Source of the DNA: Thalassobaculum_A sp040219215 | GTDB lineage: Bacteria; Pseudomonadota; Alphaproteobacteria; Thalassobaculales; Thalassobaculaceae | Direction: 5' to 3' | NCBI RefSeq assembly: GCF_040219215.1 | Contig: NZ_JAVJSX010000044.1 | Coordinates: forward strand, 305,988 to 369,987 | Length of the DNA: 64,000 nt | Shown: piece by piece, positions 1 to 7,861 of the stretch | Numbering within the stretch: the first letter of the stretch is position 1 | How the letters are laid out: each line of letters begins with the position of its first letter | Made by a program: the position numbers and the translations under genes | Notes under the pieces: generated by a model | Databases searched by the model: none | Told to the model about the DNA's origin: nothing | Seen by the model: the letters and a program-made list of their open reading frames with translations, nothing else

Positions 1-129
1 CTCCGTTCAGCGATGGCATCGACCCTGGTTGCCAGCCTCCAGCTCGTGAAGGACGGCCAGGCCCAGATCCGGCAGGAGGGCACCTTCGGCCCGATCTGGC
101 TACGCTCGCCGACCGGGAACGCGTCATGA
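1..129 (+). CDS. scpA: Segregation and condensation protein A, C-terminal end (partial)
   Basis: Only the last 42 codons are in the window; the frame opens at base 1 and ends at TGA 127-129. The translated end contains the segment TFGPIWLRSPTG preceded by a helix rich in Leu, Val and Lys, as in the C-terminal winged-helix of the ScpA kleisin, which binds the head of the SMC ATPase during chromosome condensation. The next gene is scpB, and its ATG (126-128) overlaps this stop, which strongly supports the identity. The upstream part, including the SMC-contact helices, cannot be judged. Confidence 0.75.
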   Translation, partial: LRSAMASTLVASLQLVKDGQAQIRQEGTFGPIWLRSPTGNAS

Positions 130-803
130 CCGAAGCCGCGGCCGATTTGCCCGATCTGCTGGCCGATGAGGATTGGCGGCGCTGGCGGCGTTTCGTCGAG
201 GCCGTGCTGTTCGCCAGTGCCGAGCCGATTGATGAAACCCTGCTGCGCCAGCGGGTACCGGAAACCGTCGATCTGACGAAACTGCTGCTCGAACTGGCTG
301 ATGCCTACGCCGAGCGGGGAGTGAACCTAGTGCGGCTCGGCACTAGGTGGAGCTTCCGGACCGCGCCGGACCTGGGCGCCATGCTGCGCAGCGACAAGCC
401 GGTGCAGCGCAAATTGTCGCGGGCCGCAGTCGAGACACTGTCGATCATCGCCTACCACCAGCCGGTCACCCGTGCAGAGGTCGAGGAGATCCGGGGCGTT
501 GCCCTGTCGCGCGGGACACTCGACACCCTGCTGGAGGCCAGCTGGATCAAGCCGCGCGGCCGGCGCGACACGCCGGGGCGTCCGTTGCAGTGGGGGACCA
601 CCGACGCGTTCCTCGATCACTTCGGCCTCGCCGACATCAAGGAACTTCCAGGCCTCGAAGACCTGAAGGCCATGGGGCTGCTGGAGAAGCGCGCCGGCGT
701 TACCAGCATCGCCATGCAGCAGGACGACTTGTTGGAGGACGACCCCGAGGAACAGGCCGAGCAGCTGGATTTTCTTCCCGATGAGAACATCACGGATGAC
801 TGA
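126..803 (+). CDS. scpB: SMC-Scp complex subunit ScpB
   Basis: 225 residues, within the usual 180-240 for ScpB. ScpB dimerises and holds the ScpA kleisin in the SMC condensin complex. The N-terminal third reads FVEAVLFASAEPI, the classic first winged-helix of ScpB, and the middle contains VETLSIIAYHQPVTRAEVEEI, the second winged helix, followed by RGR.DTPGRPLQWGTTDAFL. The C-terminal tail (from about residue 195) is strongly acidic (Asp/Glu rich) and probably disordered. The ATG overlaps the scpA stop codon as ATGA, so the two genes are probably translationally coupled. In related alphaproteobacteria tatA usually follows directly; here an ABC ATPase gene lies between. Confidence 0.95.
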   Translation: MTEAAADLPDLLADEDWRRWRRFVEAVLFASAEPIDETLLRQRVPETVDLTKLLLELADAYAERGVNLVRLGTRWSFRTAPDLGAMLRSDKPVQRKLSRAAVETLSIIAYHQPVTRAEVEEIRGVALSRGTLDTLLEASWIKPRGRRDTPGRPLQWGTTDAFLDHFGLADIKELPGLEDLKAMGLLEKRAGVTSIAMQQDDLLEDDPEEQAEQLDFLPDENITDD

Positions 804-836
804 TCACCCAGGGCAGGTGGCTTGCCGTGCTGGATC

Positions 837-860
837 CATGCCGGTATCTCAACCGGCATG
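837..860. repeat. REP-like palindrome overlapping a start codon
   Basis: A perfect 9-bp inverted repeat, CATGCCGGT (837-845) and ACCGGCATG (852-860), is separated by the 6-base loop ATCTCA. The flanking bases (GCTGGATC upstream, ACAATC downstream) resemble short palindromic intergenic elements common in proteobacteria. The right arm ends with the ATG (858-860) proposed as the start of the next gene. No second copy was seen in this window, so calling it a REP family member is inference. Confidence 0.5.
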
Positions 861-1973
861 ACAATCATCGACCTCGAATCGCGCCAGGGTGCCGAGAGAG
901 CGCCGAATCCCCCCGCGCTTGAGCTGCAGGGGGTGCGGCACAGCTATGGTCGGAGCGTGGCCGTGGATGGCGTGTCGGTCTCGGTAGCGCCGGGCGAGGT
1001 GGTCTGCCTGTTGGGACCGTCCGGTTGCGGCAAGACCACGGTGCTGCGGATCGCCGCCGGCCTTGAGGCGCTGCAGGATGGCGAAATCCGGCTTGCCGGT
1101 ACCGTGGTGGCCGGATCGGGCGTCGACGTCCCGCCGGAGCGTCGCGGCGTCGGGCTGGTGTTTCAGGACTATGCCCTGTTCCCGCATCTCGACGTTCTCG
1201 ACAATGTCGCGTTCGGCCTGACCGGCTGGACCGCAGCCGACCGCCGGGCGCGAGCAGAAGCGGTGCTGGCATTGGTCGGTATGAACGGCTACTCGGCGGC
1301 GTTCCCCCACGAGCTGTCCGGCGGCCAGCAGCAACGGGTTGCCCTGGCGCGCGCCCTGGCACCGCGGCCACGGGTCATGCTTCTGGACGAGCCGTATTCG
1401 GGGCTGGATGCCCGATTGCGCGACCGGGTGCGCGACGAAGTGCTGCACATCCTGAAGGCCAGCGGGTCGGCCTGCCTGATGGTGACCCATGATTCGGAAG
1501 AGGCCATGTTCATGGCAGACCGGATCGCCGTCATGCGCGCCGGCCGGATCGTACAGGAGGGCACGCCGGTCGAACTGTACTGCGAACCGGCCGATGCGTT
1601 CGTGGCATCGTTCTTCGGCGAGGTGAACCGCATCGAAGGTGTGGTGCAGGCCGGGGCCGTCGATACCCCGATCGGCACCATTCCGGCACGCGGTCTGCCG
1701 GACGGTGCGCCGGCGACCGTGGTGGTCCGGCCGGAAGCGGTTGCCATTCAGAACTGGTCCCCGCTGTTCTCCGACGATCCCAGCGGTGTGGTCGAGCAGG
1801 CCCGGTTGCTGGGGCGCACCAGCTTGATCCACATGACTGTTTCGGCGCCGGCCCGGCCTGACCGGACGGTGCACTTGCACGCCCGGGTGCCCGGCGTGCA
1901 TCTTCCAAAGCCGGGCGCGCGCGTCAGGATCCAGATCGATCATGCGCAGGCGTTCGTGTTCGCGGGTGAGTAG
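858..1973 (+). CDS. ABC transporter ATP-binding protein, FbpC/PotA type
   Basis: 371 residues. Walker A GPSGCGKT at residues 53-60, signature LSGGQ at 153-157, Walker B VMLLDE at 173-178 and the H-loop histidine at 211 make a complete ATPase. The C-terminal 120 residues form a TOBE-like regulatory domain, as in importers of ferric iron, spermidine/putrescine or sulfate; the sequence around the signature looks closest to FbpC-like iron importers, but substrate cannot be fixed. No permease or binding protein lies nearby, so it is an orphan. The start is uncertain: ATG 858 lies in the right arm of a hairpin, and an in-frame TTG at 822 would add 12 residues. It interrupts the usual scpB-tatA neighbourhood. 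Confidence 0.85.
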   Translation: MTIIDLESRQGAERAPNPPALELQGVRHSYGRSVAVDGVSVSVAPGEVVCLLGPSGCGKTTVLRIAAGLEALQDGEIRLAGTVVAGSGVDVPPERRGVGLVFQDYALFPHLDVLDNVAFGLTGWTAADRRARAEAVLALVGMNGYSAAFPHELSGGQQQRVALARALAPRPRVMLLDEPYSGLDARLRDRVRDEVLHILKASGSACLMVTHDSEEAMFMADRIAVMRAGRIVQEGTPVELYCEPADAFVASFFGEVNRIEGVVQAGAVDTPIGTIPARGLPDGAPATVVVRPEAVAIQNWSPLFSDDPSGVVEQARLLGRTSLIHMTVSAPARPDRTVHLHARVPGVHLPKPGARVRIQIDHAQAFVFAGE

Positions 1974-2000
1974 CGTAATTTAGTCCTTACGGTGTTGGCG

Positions 2001-2030
2001 TTGCGGCGCGCGGCTATGGTCGCGTATAGT
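2001..2030 (+). promoter_or_regulatory. Candidate sigma-70 promoter for tatABC
   Basis: TTGCGG (2001-2006), an 18-base spacer and TATAGT (2025-2030) lie 44 bases before the tatA start. The same -10 hexamer TATAGT is found before yajC, the PilZ-like gene, tRNA-Leu and nuoA in this window. Inferred by pattern only. Confidence 0.45.
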
Positions 2031-2073
2031 CCGCGGCATCAAACGGGGGCGTAACCGGAATTCGGAGCATACG

Positions 2074-2316
2074 ATGGGTAGCTTCAGCATTTGGCACTGG
2101 CTGGTGGTTCTCGCCGTCGTGCTTCTTCTGTTCGGCGGCGGTGGCAAGATTTCCCGGTTGATGGGCGATTTTGGTAAAGGCCTGAAGAACTTCAAGCAGG
2201 GTATCAAGGACGGCGGCGATGCCGAACCGGAGGGCGATCAGGCCAACCGTTCGGTCACGGATGACAGCACGCCTGCCAAGCCCGCGTCCAAGTCCGACCA
2301 GGCCGTCAACGGCTAA
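2074..2316 (+). CDS. tatA: Sec-independent protein translocase TatA
   Basis: 80 residues, normal for TatA. It forms the size-variable pore through which folded twin-arginine proteins cross the inner membrane. A single N-terminal membrane helix (about residues 5-20, WHWLVVLAVVLLLFG) is followed by the conserved hinge GGGGKISRLMGDFGKGLKNF, an amphipathic helix, then a charged disordered tail. Gly-rich FGGGGK replaces the more common FGAGK. It is first of three genes tatA-tatB-tatC, with a candidate promoter directly upstream. The ORF starts at ATG 2074, after GGAGCAT at 2064-2070. Confidence 0.95.
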   Translation: MGSFSIWHWLVVLAVVLLLFGGGGKISRLMGDFGKGLKNFKQGIKDGGDAEPEGDQANRSVTDDSTPAKPASKSDQAVNG

Positions 2317-2376
2317 AGGGGCTTCGGCACTTCATTCCGTTTGGTCTGAGGCGCCCTGTCGGGCGCGGGGAATCTG

Positions 2377-3009
2377 ATGTTCGATATCGGCTGGCAGGAA
2401 TTCATCCTGGTTGCACTGGTGGCTGTAGTCGTGGTCGGCCCGAAGGATCTTCCGCGGGTGATCCGGTCGGTCGGACAATGGATTCGCAAGGCACGTTCGC
2501 TGGCATCCGAATTCCAGGGCAGCCTGGAGGAGATGGCACGCGAGTCCGAACTGGACGATGTGCGCCGTGAGATCCAGCAGGTGTCGAGCGGCGGGATCGG
2601 GGCATCGATCGAGAAGCACATCGACCCGGACGGCGAAATCCGAAAGAGCGTCGAGAGCGCGAAAGCGTCCAGCGGCGTTGACGAGATCAAGGGTACCCTG
2701 GACGAGGCCCACCAGGAGGCCCGCGCACTGACCCGGGAAGGCGACACGCCGAAGGGCGGCAAAGATCCTGTCCAGGACTACGCGTCACTGGCGGAGAGTT
2801 CGAAGGCCCCAGGCAACTCAGTGACGCCCCCGCCACCGGCCGCCCCGAAGGCTGCTGATCCGGCCCCGGCTGCCAAAGCTCCGGCCAAGAAGACGGCACC
2901 GAAGCGGTCGACAAAGGCGTCGGGTGCCGCCGACACGCCGAGCAAGCCACCTGCCAAGCCGCGGCGCGCACCCAAGAAGCCGACCGACACCGACTCGAAG
3001 AAGGCCTGA
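2377..3009 (+). CDS. tatB: Sec-independent protein translocase TatB
   Basis: 210 residues. TatB partners TatC in the twin-arginine signal receptor. Residues 1-22 begin MFDIGWQEFILVALVAVVVV, the standard TatB opening with Glu at position 8 in the membrane helix, followed by GPKDLPRVIRSVGQWIRKAR, the conserved hinge and amphipathic helix. From about residue 120 the protein is a low-complexity Ala/Pro/Lys tail, long but normal for alphaproteobacterial TatB. It lies between tatA and tatC; the tatC ATG follows its stop by only three bases. Confidence 0.95.
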   Translation: MFDIGWQEFILVALVAVVVVGPKDLPRVIRSVGQWIRKARSLASEFQGSLEEMARESELDDVRREIQQVSSGGIGASIEKHIDPDGEIRKSVESAKASSGVDEIKGTLDEAHQEARALTREGDTPKGGKDPVQDYASLAESSKAPGNSVTPPPPAAPKAADPAPAAKAPAKKTAPKRSTKASGAADTPSKPPAKPRRAPKKPTDTDSKKA

Positions 3010-3012
3010 TCG

Positions 3013-3816
3013 ATGGCGGACGGTACTCACGATCCCGATCAGGATCTCGAAGGCGGCAAGATGCCGTTGCTCGACCACCTGGTCGAGTTGCGGCGCCGGC
3101 TGGTCATCTCGGCAGGGGCGTTCATCGTCTGCTTCTTTGTCGGCTACGCATTGGCCGAGCCGATCTTCACCTTCCTGGTCCAGCCGCTGGCCGACATCAC
3201 CGCGGGCCAGGCCGGCCGTCGGATGATCTACACCGCGCTGCACGAGGCATTCTTCACCTACATCAAGGTCGGCTTCTTCTTTGCCGCCTGCGTGTCGTTT
3301 CCGATCGTGTCGATGCAGCTGTGGCTGTTCGTGGCACCCGGTCTGTACAAGCACGAGCGCCGGGCGCTGATGCCGTTCCTGGCGGCGACCCCGGTGCTGT
3401 TCACGCTGGGCGCGGCGATGGTCTATTACATCGTGGTTCCGCTCGCCTGGCAGTTCTTTCTCGGATTCGAACACCCCGGCGGCAACGGTGATCTGCCGCT
3501 CGTCCTGGAGCCGAAGGTCGACCAGTATCTATCGCTGGTCATGCGCCTGATCTTCGCGTTCGGCGTGGCATTCGAACTGCCGGTGCTGATCATCCTCATG
3601 GCCAAGGTCGGGATCGTCAGCGTGGAGGGTCTGCGCTCCAAGCGGAAATACGCGATTGTCATCGCGTTCGTTGCCGCGGCGATTCTCACTCCGCCGGACG
3701 TGATCAGCCAGGTGCTGCTCGCGGTGCCGATCATCGTGCTGTACGAGATTTCGATCCTGTTCGCGGTGATGATCGAGAAGAAGCGCGCCGAAGCGGAGGC
3801 TGCCGCGGAAGACTGA
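3013..3816 (+). CDS. tatC: Sec-independent protein translocase TatC
   Basis: 267 residues with six predicted membrane helices. TatC is the core receptor for the twin-arginine signal peptide. The N-terminal motif MPLLDHLVELRRRLVIS, with the conserved Glu of HLVELR, and the motif FTYIKVGFFFAACVSFPIV in the second helix region are diagnostic. The helix near residues 170-190 (LIFAFGVAFELPVLIILM) contains the conserved FE pair of TatC. The C-terminal tail is short and charged. It is the last gene of the tat block; serS starts 93 bases downstream, and a GC-rich palindrome around the stop lacks a T-tract. Confidence 0.96.
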   Translation: MADGTHDPDQDLEGGKMPLLDHLVELRRRLVISAGAFIVCFFVGYALAEPIFTFLVQPLADITAGQAGRRMIYTALHEAFFTYIKVGFFFAACVSFPIVSMQLWLFVAPGLYKHERRALMPFLAATPVLFTLGAAMVYYIVVPLAWQFFLGFEHPGGNGDLPLVLEPKVDQYLSLVMRLIFAFGVAFELPVLIILMAKVGIVSVEGLRSKRKYAIVIAFVAAAILTPPDVISQVLLAVPIIVLYEISILFAVMIEKKRAEAEAAAED

Positions 3817-3909
3817 CCTCCGGAGGTCGACCGCTGGAGCGTTGCTGGACCCCGGCCGGACGGCTCCGTATAAGGGCGTTCAGCGACAACGGGACCAGAC
3901 GATCCGGCC

Positions 3910-5199
3910 ATGCATGATATCCGACGCCTTCGAGAGGACGGTGCCGCCTTTGACGCCGCGCTAGCCAAGCGCGGTCTCGCCCCGGTGGCGGAAACGATCC
4001 TTGCCCGCGACGCCGACTGGCGGCGGGTCACGACCGAGTTGCAGCTCGCGCAGCAGCGCCGCAACGAAGCCTCCAAGCTGATTGGCACGGCCAAGCGCAA
4101 TGGTGAGCCGGCGGACGCCCTGATGGCCGAAGTCGCCGAGCTGAAGGACCGCATGGCCCAGCTGGAAGCGGACGAGCGACGCCTCGGCGGCGAGGTCGAG
4201 GAACTGCTGGCCGGCATCCCGAACCTGCCGGCCGACGACACGCCGGTGGGCGCCGACGAGGATGCCAATGTCGAGCTGCGCAGGGTCGGGAGCCCGCGGG
4301 AGCGGAACTTCCGGGCTCAGGACCACGTCGCGATCGGTGAGGGCCTGGGTCTTATGGATTTCGAGGCCGCGGCCCGGCTGACCGGCGCGCGCTTCGTGGT
4401 ATTGAAGGCCGAACTGGCGCGCATGGAACGGGCGCTGGCGGCGTTCATGCTGGATATCCACACCGGGGAGTTCGGCTACACCGAGATCGCTCCGCCGGTC
4501 CTGGTGCGCGACCAGGCGCTCTACGGTACCGGGCAATTGCCGAAGTTCGCCGAAGATCAGTTCCGCACCACCGATGGCTATTGGCTGATCCCGACCGCCG
4601 AGGTTCCGCTGACGAATCTGGTGGCTGACCAGATCCTCGACGAGGCCGAGCTGCCGCTGCGGTTCACCGCCTACACCCCGTGTTTCCGCTCGGAGGCAGG
4701 CTCGGCGGGCCGGGATACCCGTGGGATGATCCGTCAGCACCAGTTCGGCAAGGTCGAACTGGTGTCGATCACCCATCCGGAGCGCTCCGACGAGGAGCAT
4801 GAGCGCATGACAAGCTGCGCCGAGACAGTGCTGAAGCGCCTCGATCTGCCGTACCGCGTGATGGCCTTGTCGACCGGCGACATGGGTTTCGCGGCGCGTC
4901 GCACCTATGACATCGAAGTCTGGTTGCCGGGTCAGGACGACGGTGCCGGGCGGTACCGCGAGATCTCGTCGTGTTCGGTTTGCGGCGACTTCCAGGCGCG
5001 CCGCATGAAGGCTCGGTTCCGCCGCAAGGGCGAGAAGGCGACCGAGTTCGTCCATACGCTCAACGGCTCGGGGCTGGCGATCGGCCGGACCCTGATCGCG
5101 ATCCTGGAGAACTACCAGGAGGCGGACGGCTCGGTGACGATCCCGGACGCGCTCAAACCGTATCTCAAGGGCTTGGATCGGATTGAGGCGAAGACATGA
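3910..5199 (+). CDS. serS: Seryl-tRNA synthetase
   Basis: 429 residues, the normal bacterial size. It charges tRNA-Ser (and tRNA-Sec where present) with serine in the cytoplasm. The N-terminal residues 1-110 form the long antiparallel coiled coil that grips the long variable arm of tRNA-Ser. The class II core follows, with motif 2 around FRSEAGSAGRDTRGMIRQHQF and motif 3 in LNGSGLAIGRTLIAILENYQ. The stop overlaps the start of surE (ATGA at 5196-5199), so serS and surE are probably translated together, as is typical for alphaproteobacterial tatC-serS-surE-pcm blocks. Confidence 0.97.
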   Translation: MHDIRRLREDGAAFDAALAKRGLAPVAETILARDADWRRVTTELQLAQQRRNEASKLIGTAKRNGEPADALMAEVAELKDRMAQLEADERRLGGEVEELLAGIPNLPADDTPVGADEDANVELRRVGSPRERNFRAQDHVAIGEGLGLMDFEAAARLTGARFVVLKAELARMERALAAFMLDIHTGEFGYTEIAPPVLVRDQALYGTGQLPKFAEDQFRTTDGYWLIPTAEVPLTNLVADQILDEAELPLRFTAYTPCFRSEAGSAGRDTRGMIRQHQFGKVELVSITHPERSDEEHERMTSCAETVLKRLDLPYRVMALSTGDMGFAARRTYDIEVWLPGQDDGAGRYREISSCSVCGDFQARRMKARFRRKGEKATEFVHTLNGSGLAIGRTLIAILENYQEADGSVTIPDALKPYLKGLDRIEAKT

Positions 5200-5978
5200 C
5201 GACTTGGCCGATGGAACTCGCCGACGCCCGTATCCTGGTGTCGAACGACGACGGGATCGAGGCGCCGGGAATCAAGGTCCTGGCCCGGATCGCGGCGACG
5301 CTGTCCGATGACGTATGGATCGTCGCACCGGAGGTCGAGCAGAGCGGGGCAGGGCACTCGCTGACGCTGCGCCGGCCGCTGCGCATCCGCAAGGTCGAGG
5401 AACGGCGCTACGGGGTGGACGGCACGCCGACCGACTGCGTGCTGCTGGCGATCAATGAGATCCTGAAGGATCACAAGCCGACGCTGGTGCTGTCGGGAGT
5501 CAATCGCGGGGGAAACCTCGGCGAGGACGTCACCTACTCGGGCACCGTGGCTGCCGCGATGGAAGGCACGGTGCTCGGCGTTCCGTCGATCGCGCTCAGC
5601 CAGGAGTATCCCGAGGGCGGGCCGGTGCCATGGGACACCGTCGAGACCTTGGCGCCGGATCTGATTCGCCGGCTGTGCTCGATCGGTTGGCCGCGCAACT
5701 CGCTGATCAGCATAAATTTCCCGGCCGTCGGTCCGGACTCGGTGACCGGCGTTCTGGCCGCGGCCCAGGGCCGACGCAAGATCGGCGACCAGATCACCAC
5801 CGCGCGTGATCCACGCGGCGTGCCGTATTACTGGATCGGCAGCATGCGCACCGAGGATCCGACCGTTGCCGGTACCGATATCAACGCGGTCTACAAGAAC
5901 GCCGTGGCGGTCACGCCAATCGACATGAACATGACCGACCGCCCAACCCTGACGAAGCTGGCCGAGACCTTCCATTGA
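5196..5978 (+). CDS. surE: 5'/3'-nucleotidase SurE
   Basis: 260 residues. SurE is a divalent-metal-dependent nucleoside monophosphate phosphatase linked to stationary-phase survival. The metal-binding motif SNDDGIEAPGI is at residues 15-25, and LVLSGVNRGGNLGEDVTYSGT, with the conserved Ser and Asn metal ligands, is at about 96-116. The gene lies between serS (4-base overlap) and pcm (TTGA overlap at 5975-5978). The surE-pcm-nlpD order is the same as in enteric bacteria, where these genes also precede rpoS; no sigma gene follows here. Confidence 0.96.
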   Translation: MTTWPMELADARILVSNDDGIEAPGIKVLARIAATLSDDVWIVAPEVEQSGAGHSLTLRRPLRIRKVEERRYGVDGTPTDCVLLAINEILKDHKPTLVLSGVNRGGNLGEDVTYSGTVAAAMEGTVLGVPSIALSQEYPEGGPVPWDTVETLAPDLIRRLCSIGWPRNSLISINFPAVGPDSVTGVLAAAQGRRKIGDQITTARDPRGVPYYWIGSMRTEDPTVAGTDINAVYKNAVAVTPIDMNMTDRPTLTKLAETFH

Positions 5979-6628
5979 GTCACGACGAGGCCCGCAAGAT
6001 CCGCCTGATCATGAGCCTGCGCGGTCGGGGCATCACCGACCGGGCGGTTCTCGGCGCGCTGGAGCGTGTGCCGCGCGAGATGTTCGTCGACCCGGCGTTC
6101 CTCGACCAGGCCTGGGAAGACCGGGCCTTGCCGATCGCCGCCGGCCAGACCGTTAGCCAGCCGTTCATCGTCGCGTTCATGACCCAGGCGCTGGAACTGA
6201 CGGATCGTACCAAAGTCCTGGAGATCGGTACCGGTTCCGGCTACCAGGCGGCCGTCCTCGCGCGGATCGCCCGGCGGGTCTATACGGTCGAGCGGCATCC
6301 CGAATTGCTGCTGGTTGCGGAGAAGCGATTCGCCGCCCTGAAGCTTCACAATCTGCACAGCCGCCACGGCGACGGCTGGAAGGGCTGGGCGGAGCAGGCG
6401 CCGTTTGAGGCGATCATCGTTACTGCCGCGGCATCCGAGCCGCCGGCGGCATTGCTCGACCAGTTGGCAGAGGGCGGCCGCATGGTGGCGCCGATCGGCG
6501 GGTCCAGCGACGTTCAGCGGCTGGTGCGCTACCGCCGCCGCGACGGCGCGATCGAGGAGGAGAAGTTGCTGGACGTCCGGTTCGTGCCGCTGGTGCGCGG
6601 TGCCGCCCGCGCCAGCGAGACGCACTGA
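5975..6628 (+). CDS. pcm: Protein-L-isoaspartate O-methyltransferase
   Basis: 217 residues from a TTG start. The enzyme methylates isoaspartyl residues in damaged proteins with S-adenosylmethionine so they can be restored. Family hallmarks are GQTVSQPFIVAFMTQ (substrate loop), SAM motif I VLEIGTGSGYQAAVLA and the later ALKLHNLHSRHGDGW segment. The TTG at 5975 overlaps the surE stop, and the resulting N-terminus RKIRLIMSLRGRGITD matches the usual family opening; the first ATG (6011) would cut this. TTG is therefore preferred, with translation probably coupled to surE. Confidence 0.94.
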   Translation: MSHDEARKIRLIMSLRGRGITDRAVLGALERVPREMFVDPAFLDQAWEDRALPIAAGQTVSQPFIVAFMTQALELTDRTKVLEIGTGSGYQAAVLARIARRVYTVERHPELLLVAEKRFAALKLHNLHSRHGDGWKGWAEQAPFEAIIVTAAASEPPAALLDQLAEGGRMVAPIGGSSDVQRLVRYRRRDGAIEEEKLLDVRFVPLVRGAARASETH

Positions 6629-6638
6629 CCAGATCGCG

Positions 6639-6667
6639 TTGAGCCCGAGTCCGCTGCCTCGTACACT
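6639..6667 (+). promoter_or_regulatory. Candidate sigma-70 promoter for the nlpD-like gene
   Basis: TTGAGC (6639-6644), a 17-base spacer and TACACT (6662-6667). The predicted transcription start, about seven bases after the -10, falls at 6673-6675, on the proposed start codons ATG 6671/6674. If real, the message would have no leader. Confidence 0.4.
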
Positions 6668-6670
6668 GTG

Positions 6671-7861
6671 ATGATGATCAGATCGTTCCTCGTTCCGGCC
6701 ACGTTCGGGTTGCTGCTGTCAGTGGTGCTGACAGCCTGCAGCATGAGCCCGTCGCAGCCGCGACTGGCGAACCCGGACCCCAACGCCAACCCGCCCTCTA
6801 CCTCGCGTGGATCGGCCTTGCCGTCGGACGGCGTGGTCACTGTCCGGCCGGGCGACACGATCTACGCTTTGGCGCGGCGCTACGGGATCAGCCCGCGCAC
6901 CATCATCGAGACCAACCGACTGGCACCGCCTTACCTGCTGCATGTCGGAGATCGACTGATGTTGCCGGTACCGCGGGTGCATGTGGTCAAGGCGGGTGAC
7001 ACGGTGTCAGAGATTGCCCGGGACCGCCGGATCAGCATGGAGCAACTGGTTTCGCTCAACGGTCTGCGGCCGCCCTATGCGATCCGGGTTGGCCAGCGTC
7101 TCAATCTGCCGTCGGCAGGCGCCGGGTCCGACGGCACGGTCGTGGCGGCCCGCGAGCCGCAGAGGGCGCCGATCGTCAGCCAGCCAGTGCCGCCGCCGCG
7201 CGATCCGACCCAGCCATGGTCGTCGGACGGCACCCTCAACTTCCCGGTCTCCGGTTCGGCGCCCGGTCCGGTCGCTGAAGGCGGACCACCGTTGCCGACG
7301 GCGCGCCCATCCGGCAGCGCTTCATCCAACCGGGTGACGTTCGTTCAGACACCCGCCCCGCCACCGCCACCGGTGAGCACTCCGGCCGAGACCGCGGCGC
7401 GGATGGCGGTTCTGACCCCGGCGCCACGATCCGCGGGGCGTTTCCTGTGGCCGGTGAAAGGCCGGGTGATCGCCGCCTTCGGCCCCCGCGAGGGGGGGCT
7501 GCACAACGACGGGATCAACATTGCTGCGAACAAGGGCGAGCAGATCAGGGCCGCCGAGAATGGCGTGGTGGTGTACGCCGGCAACGAGTTGCGCGGCTTC
7601 GGCAACCTGCTGCTGATCAAGCATGCCGACGGCTGGACGACAGCCTACGCCCATGCCGACACCCTGCTGGTTCGTCGCGGCGACCGGGTGGCACGCGGGC
7701 AGCCGATTGCCACGGTCGGCGAAACCGGCAACGTGGACCGTCCGCAGCTTCATTTCGAGATACGCAAGGGCCAGCGCGCGGTGGATCCGCGCGATGAACT
7801 TGCCGCATCCCAAGCGGCGTTGCCGGTGACCTCGAACCAGCGGATGCGGCTGGCCGGATGA
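6671..7861 (+). CDS. nlpD: NlpD-type lipoprotein, two LysM domains and M23-like domain
   Basis: 396 residues. An N-terminal lipoprotein signal ends in the lipobox LTAC with Cys at about residue 23, so it is lipid-anchored, probably in the outer membrane. Two LysM peptidoglycan-binding domains follow (about 56-98 and 103-146), then a Pro-rich linker and a C-terminal LytM/M23 domain (about 255-375). Zinc ligands look degenerate: the site has HNDGIN where HxxxD is expected and QLHFE where HLHFE is expected. Like E. coli NlpD it is therefore probably an activator of murein amidases during cell separation, not itself a hydrolase. No ribosome-binding site is evident; in-frame GTG 6668 and ATG 6674 are alternatives. 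It follows pcm, as in other surE-pcm-nlpD clusters. Confidence 0.88.
   Translation: MMIRSFLVPATFGLLLSVVLTACSMSPSQPRLANPDPNANPPSTSRGSALPSDGVVTVRPGDTIYALARRYGISPRTIIETNRLAPPYLLHVGDRLMLPVPRVHVVKAGDTVSEIARDRRISMEQLVSLNGLRPPYAIRVGQRLNLPSAGAGSDGTVVAAREPQRAPIVSQPVPPPRDPTQPWSSDGTLNFPVSGSAPGPVAEGGPPLPTARPSGSASSNRVTFVQTPAPPPPPVSTPAETAARMAVLTPAPRSAGRFLWPVKGRVIAAFGPREGGLHNDGINIAANKGEQIRAAENGVVVYAGNELRGFGNLLLIKHADGWTTAYAHADTLLVRRGDRVARGQPIATVGETGNVDRPQLHFEIRKGQRAVDPRDELAASQAALPVTSNQRMRLAG

Noticed and set aside
3815..3828. Palindrome GACCTCCGGAGGTC at the tatC stop as a terminator
   Set aside because: Only a 5-bp stem with a tetraloop and no T-tract.
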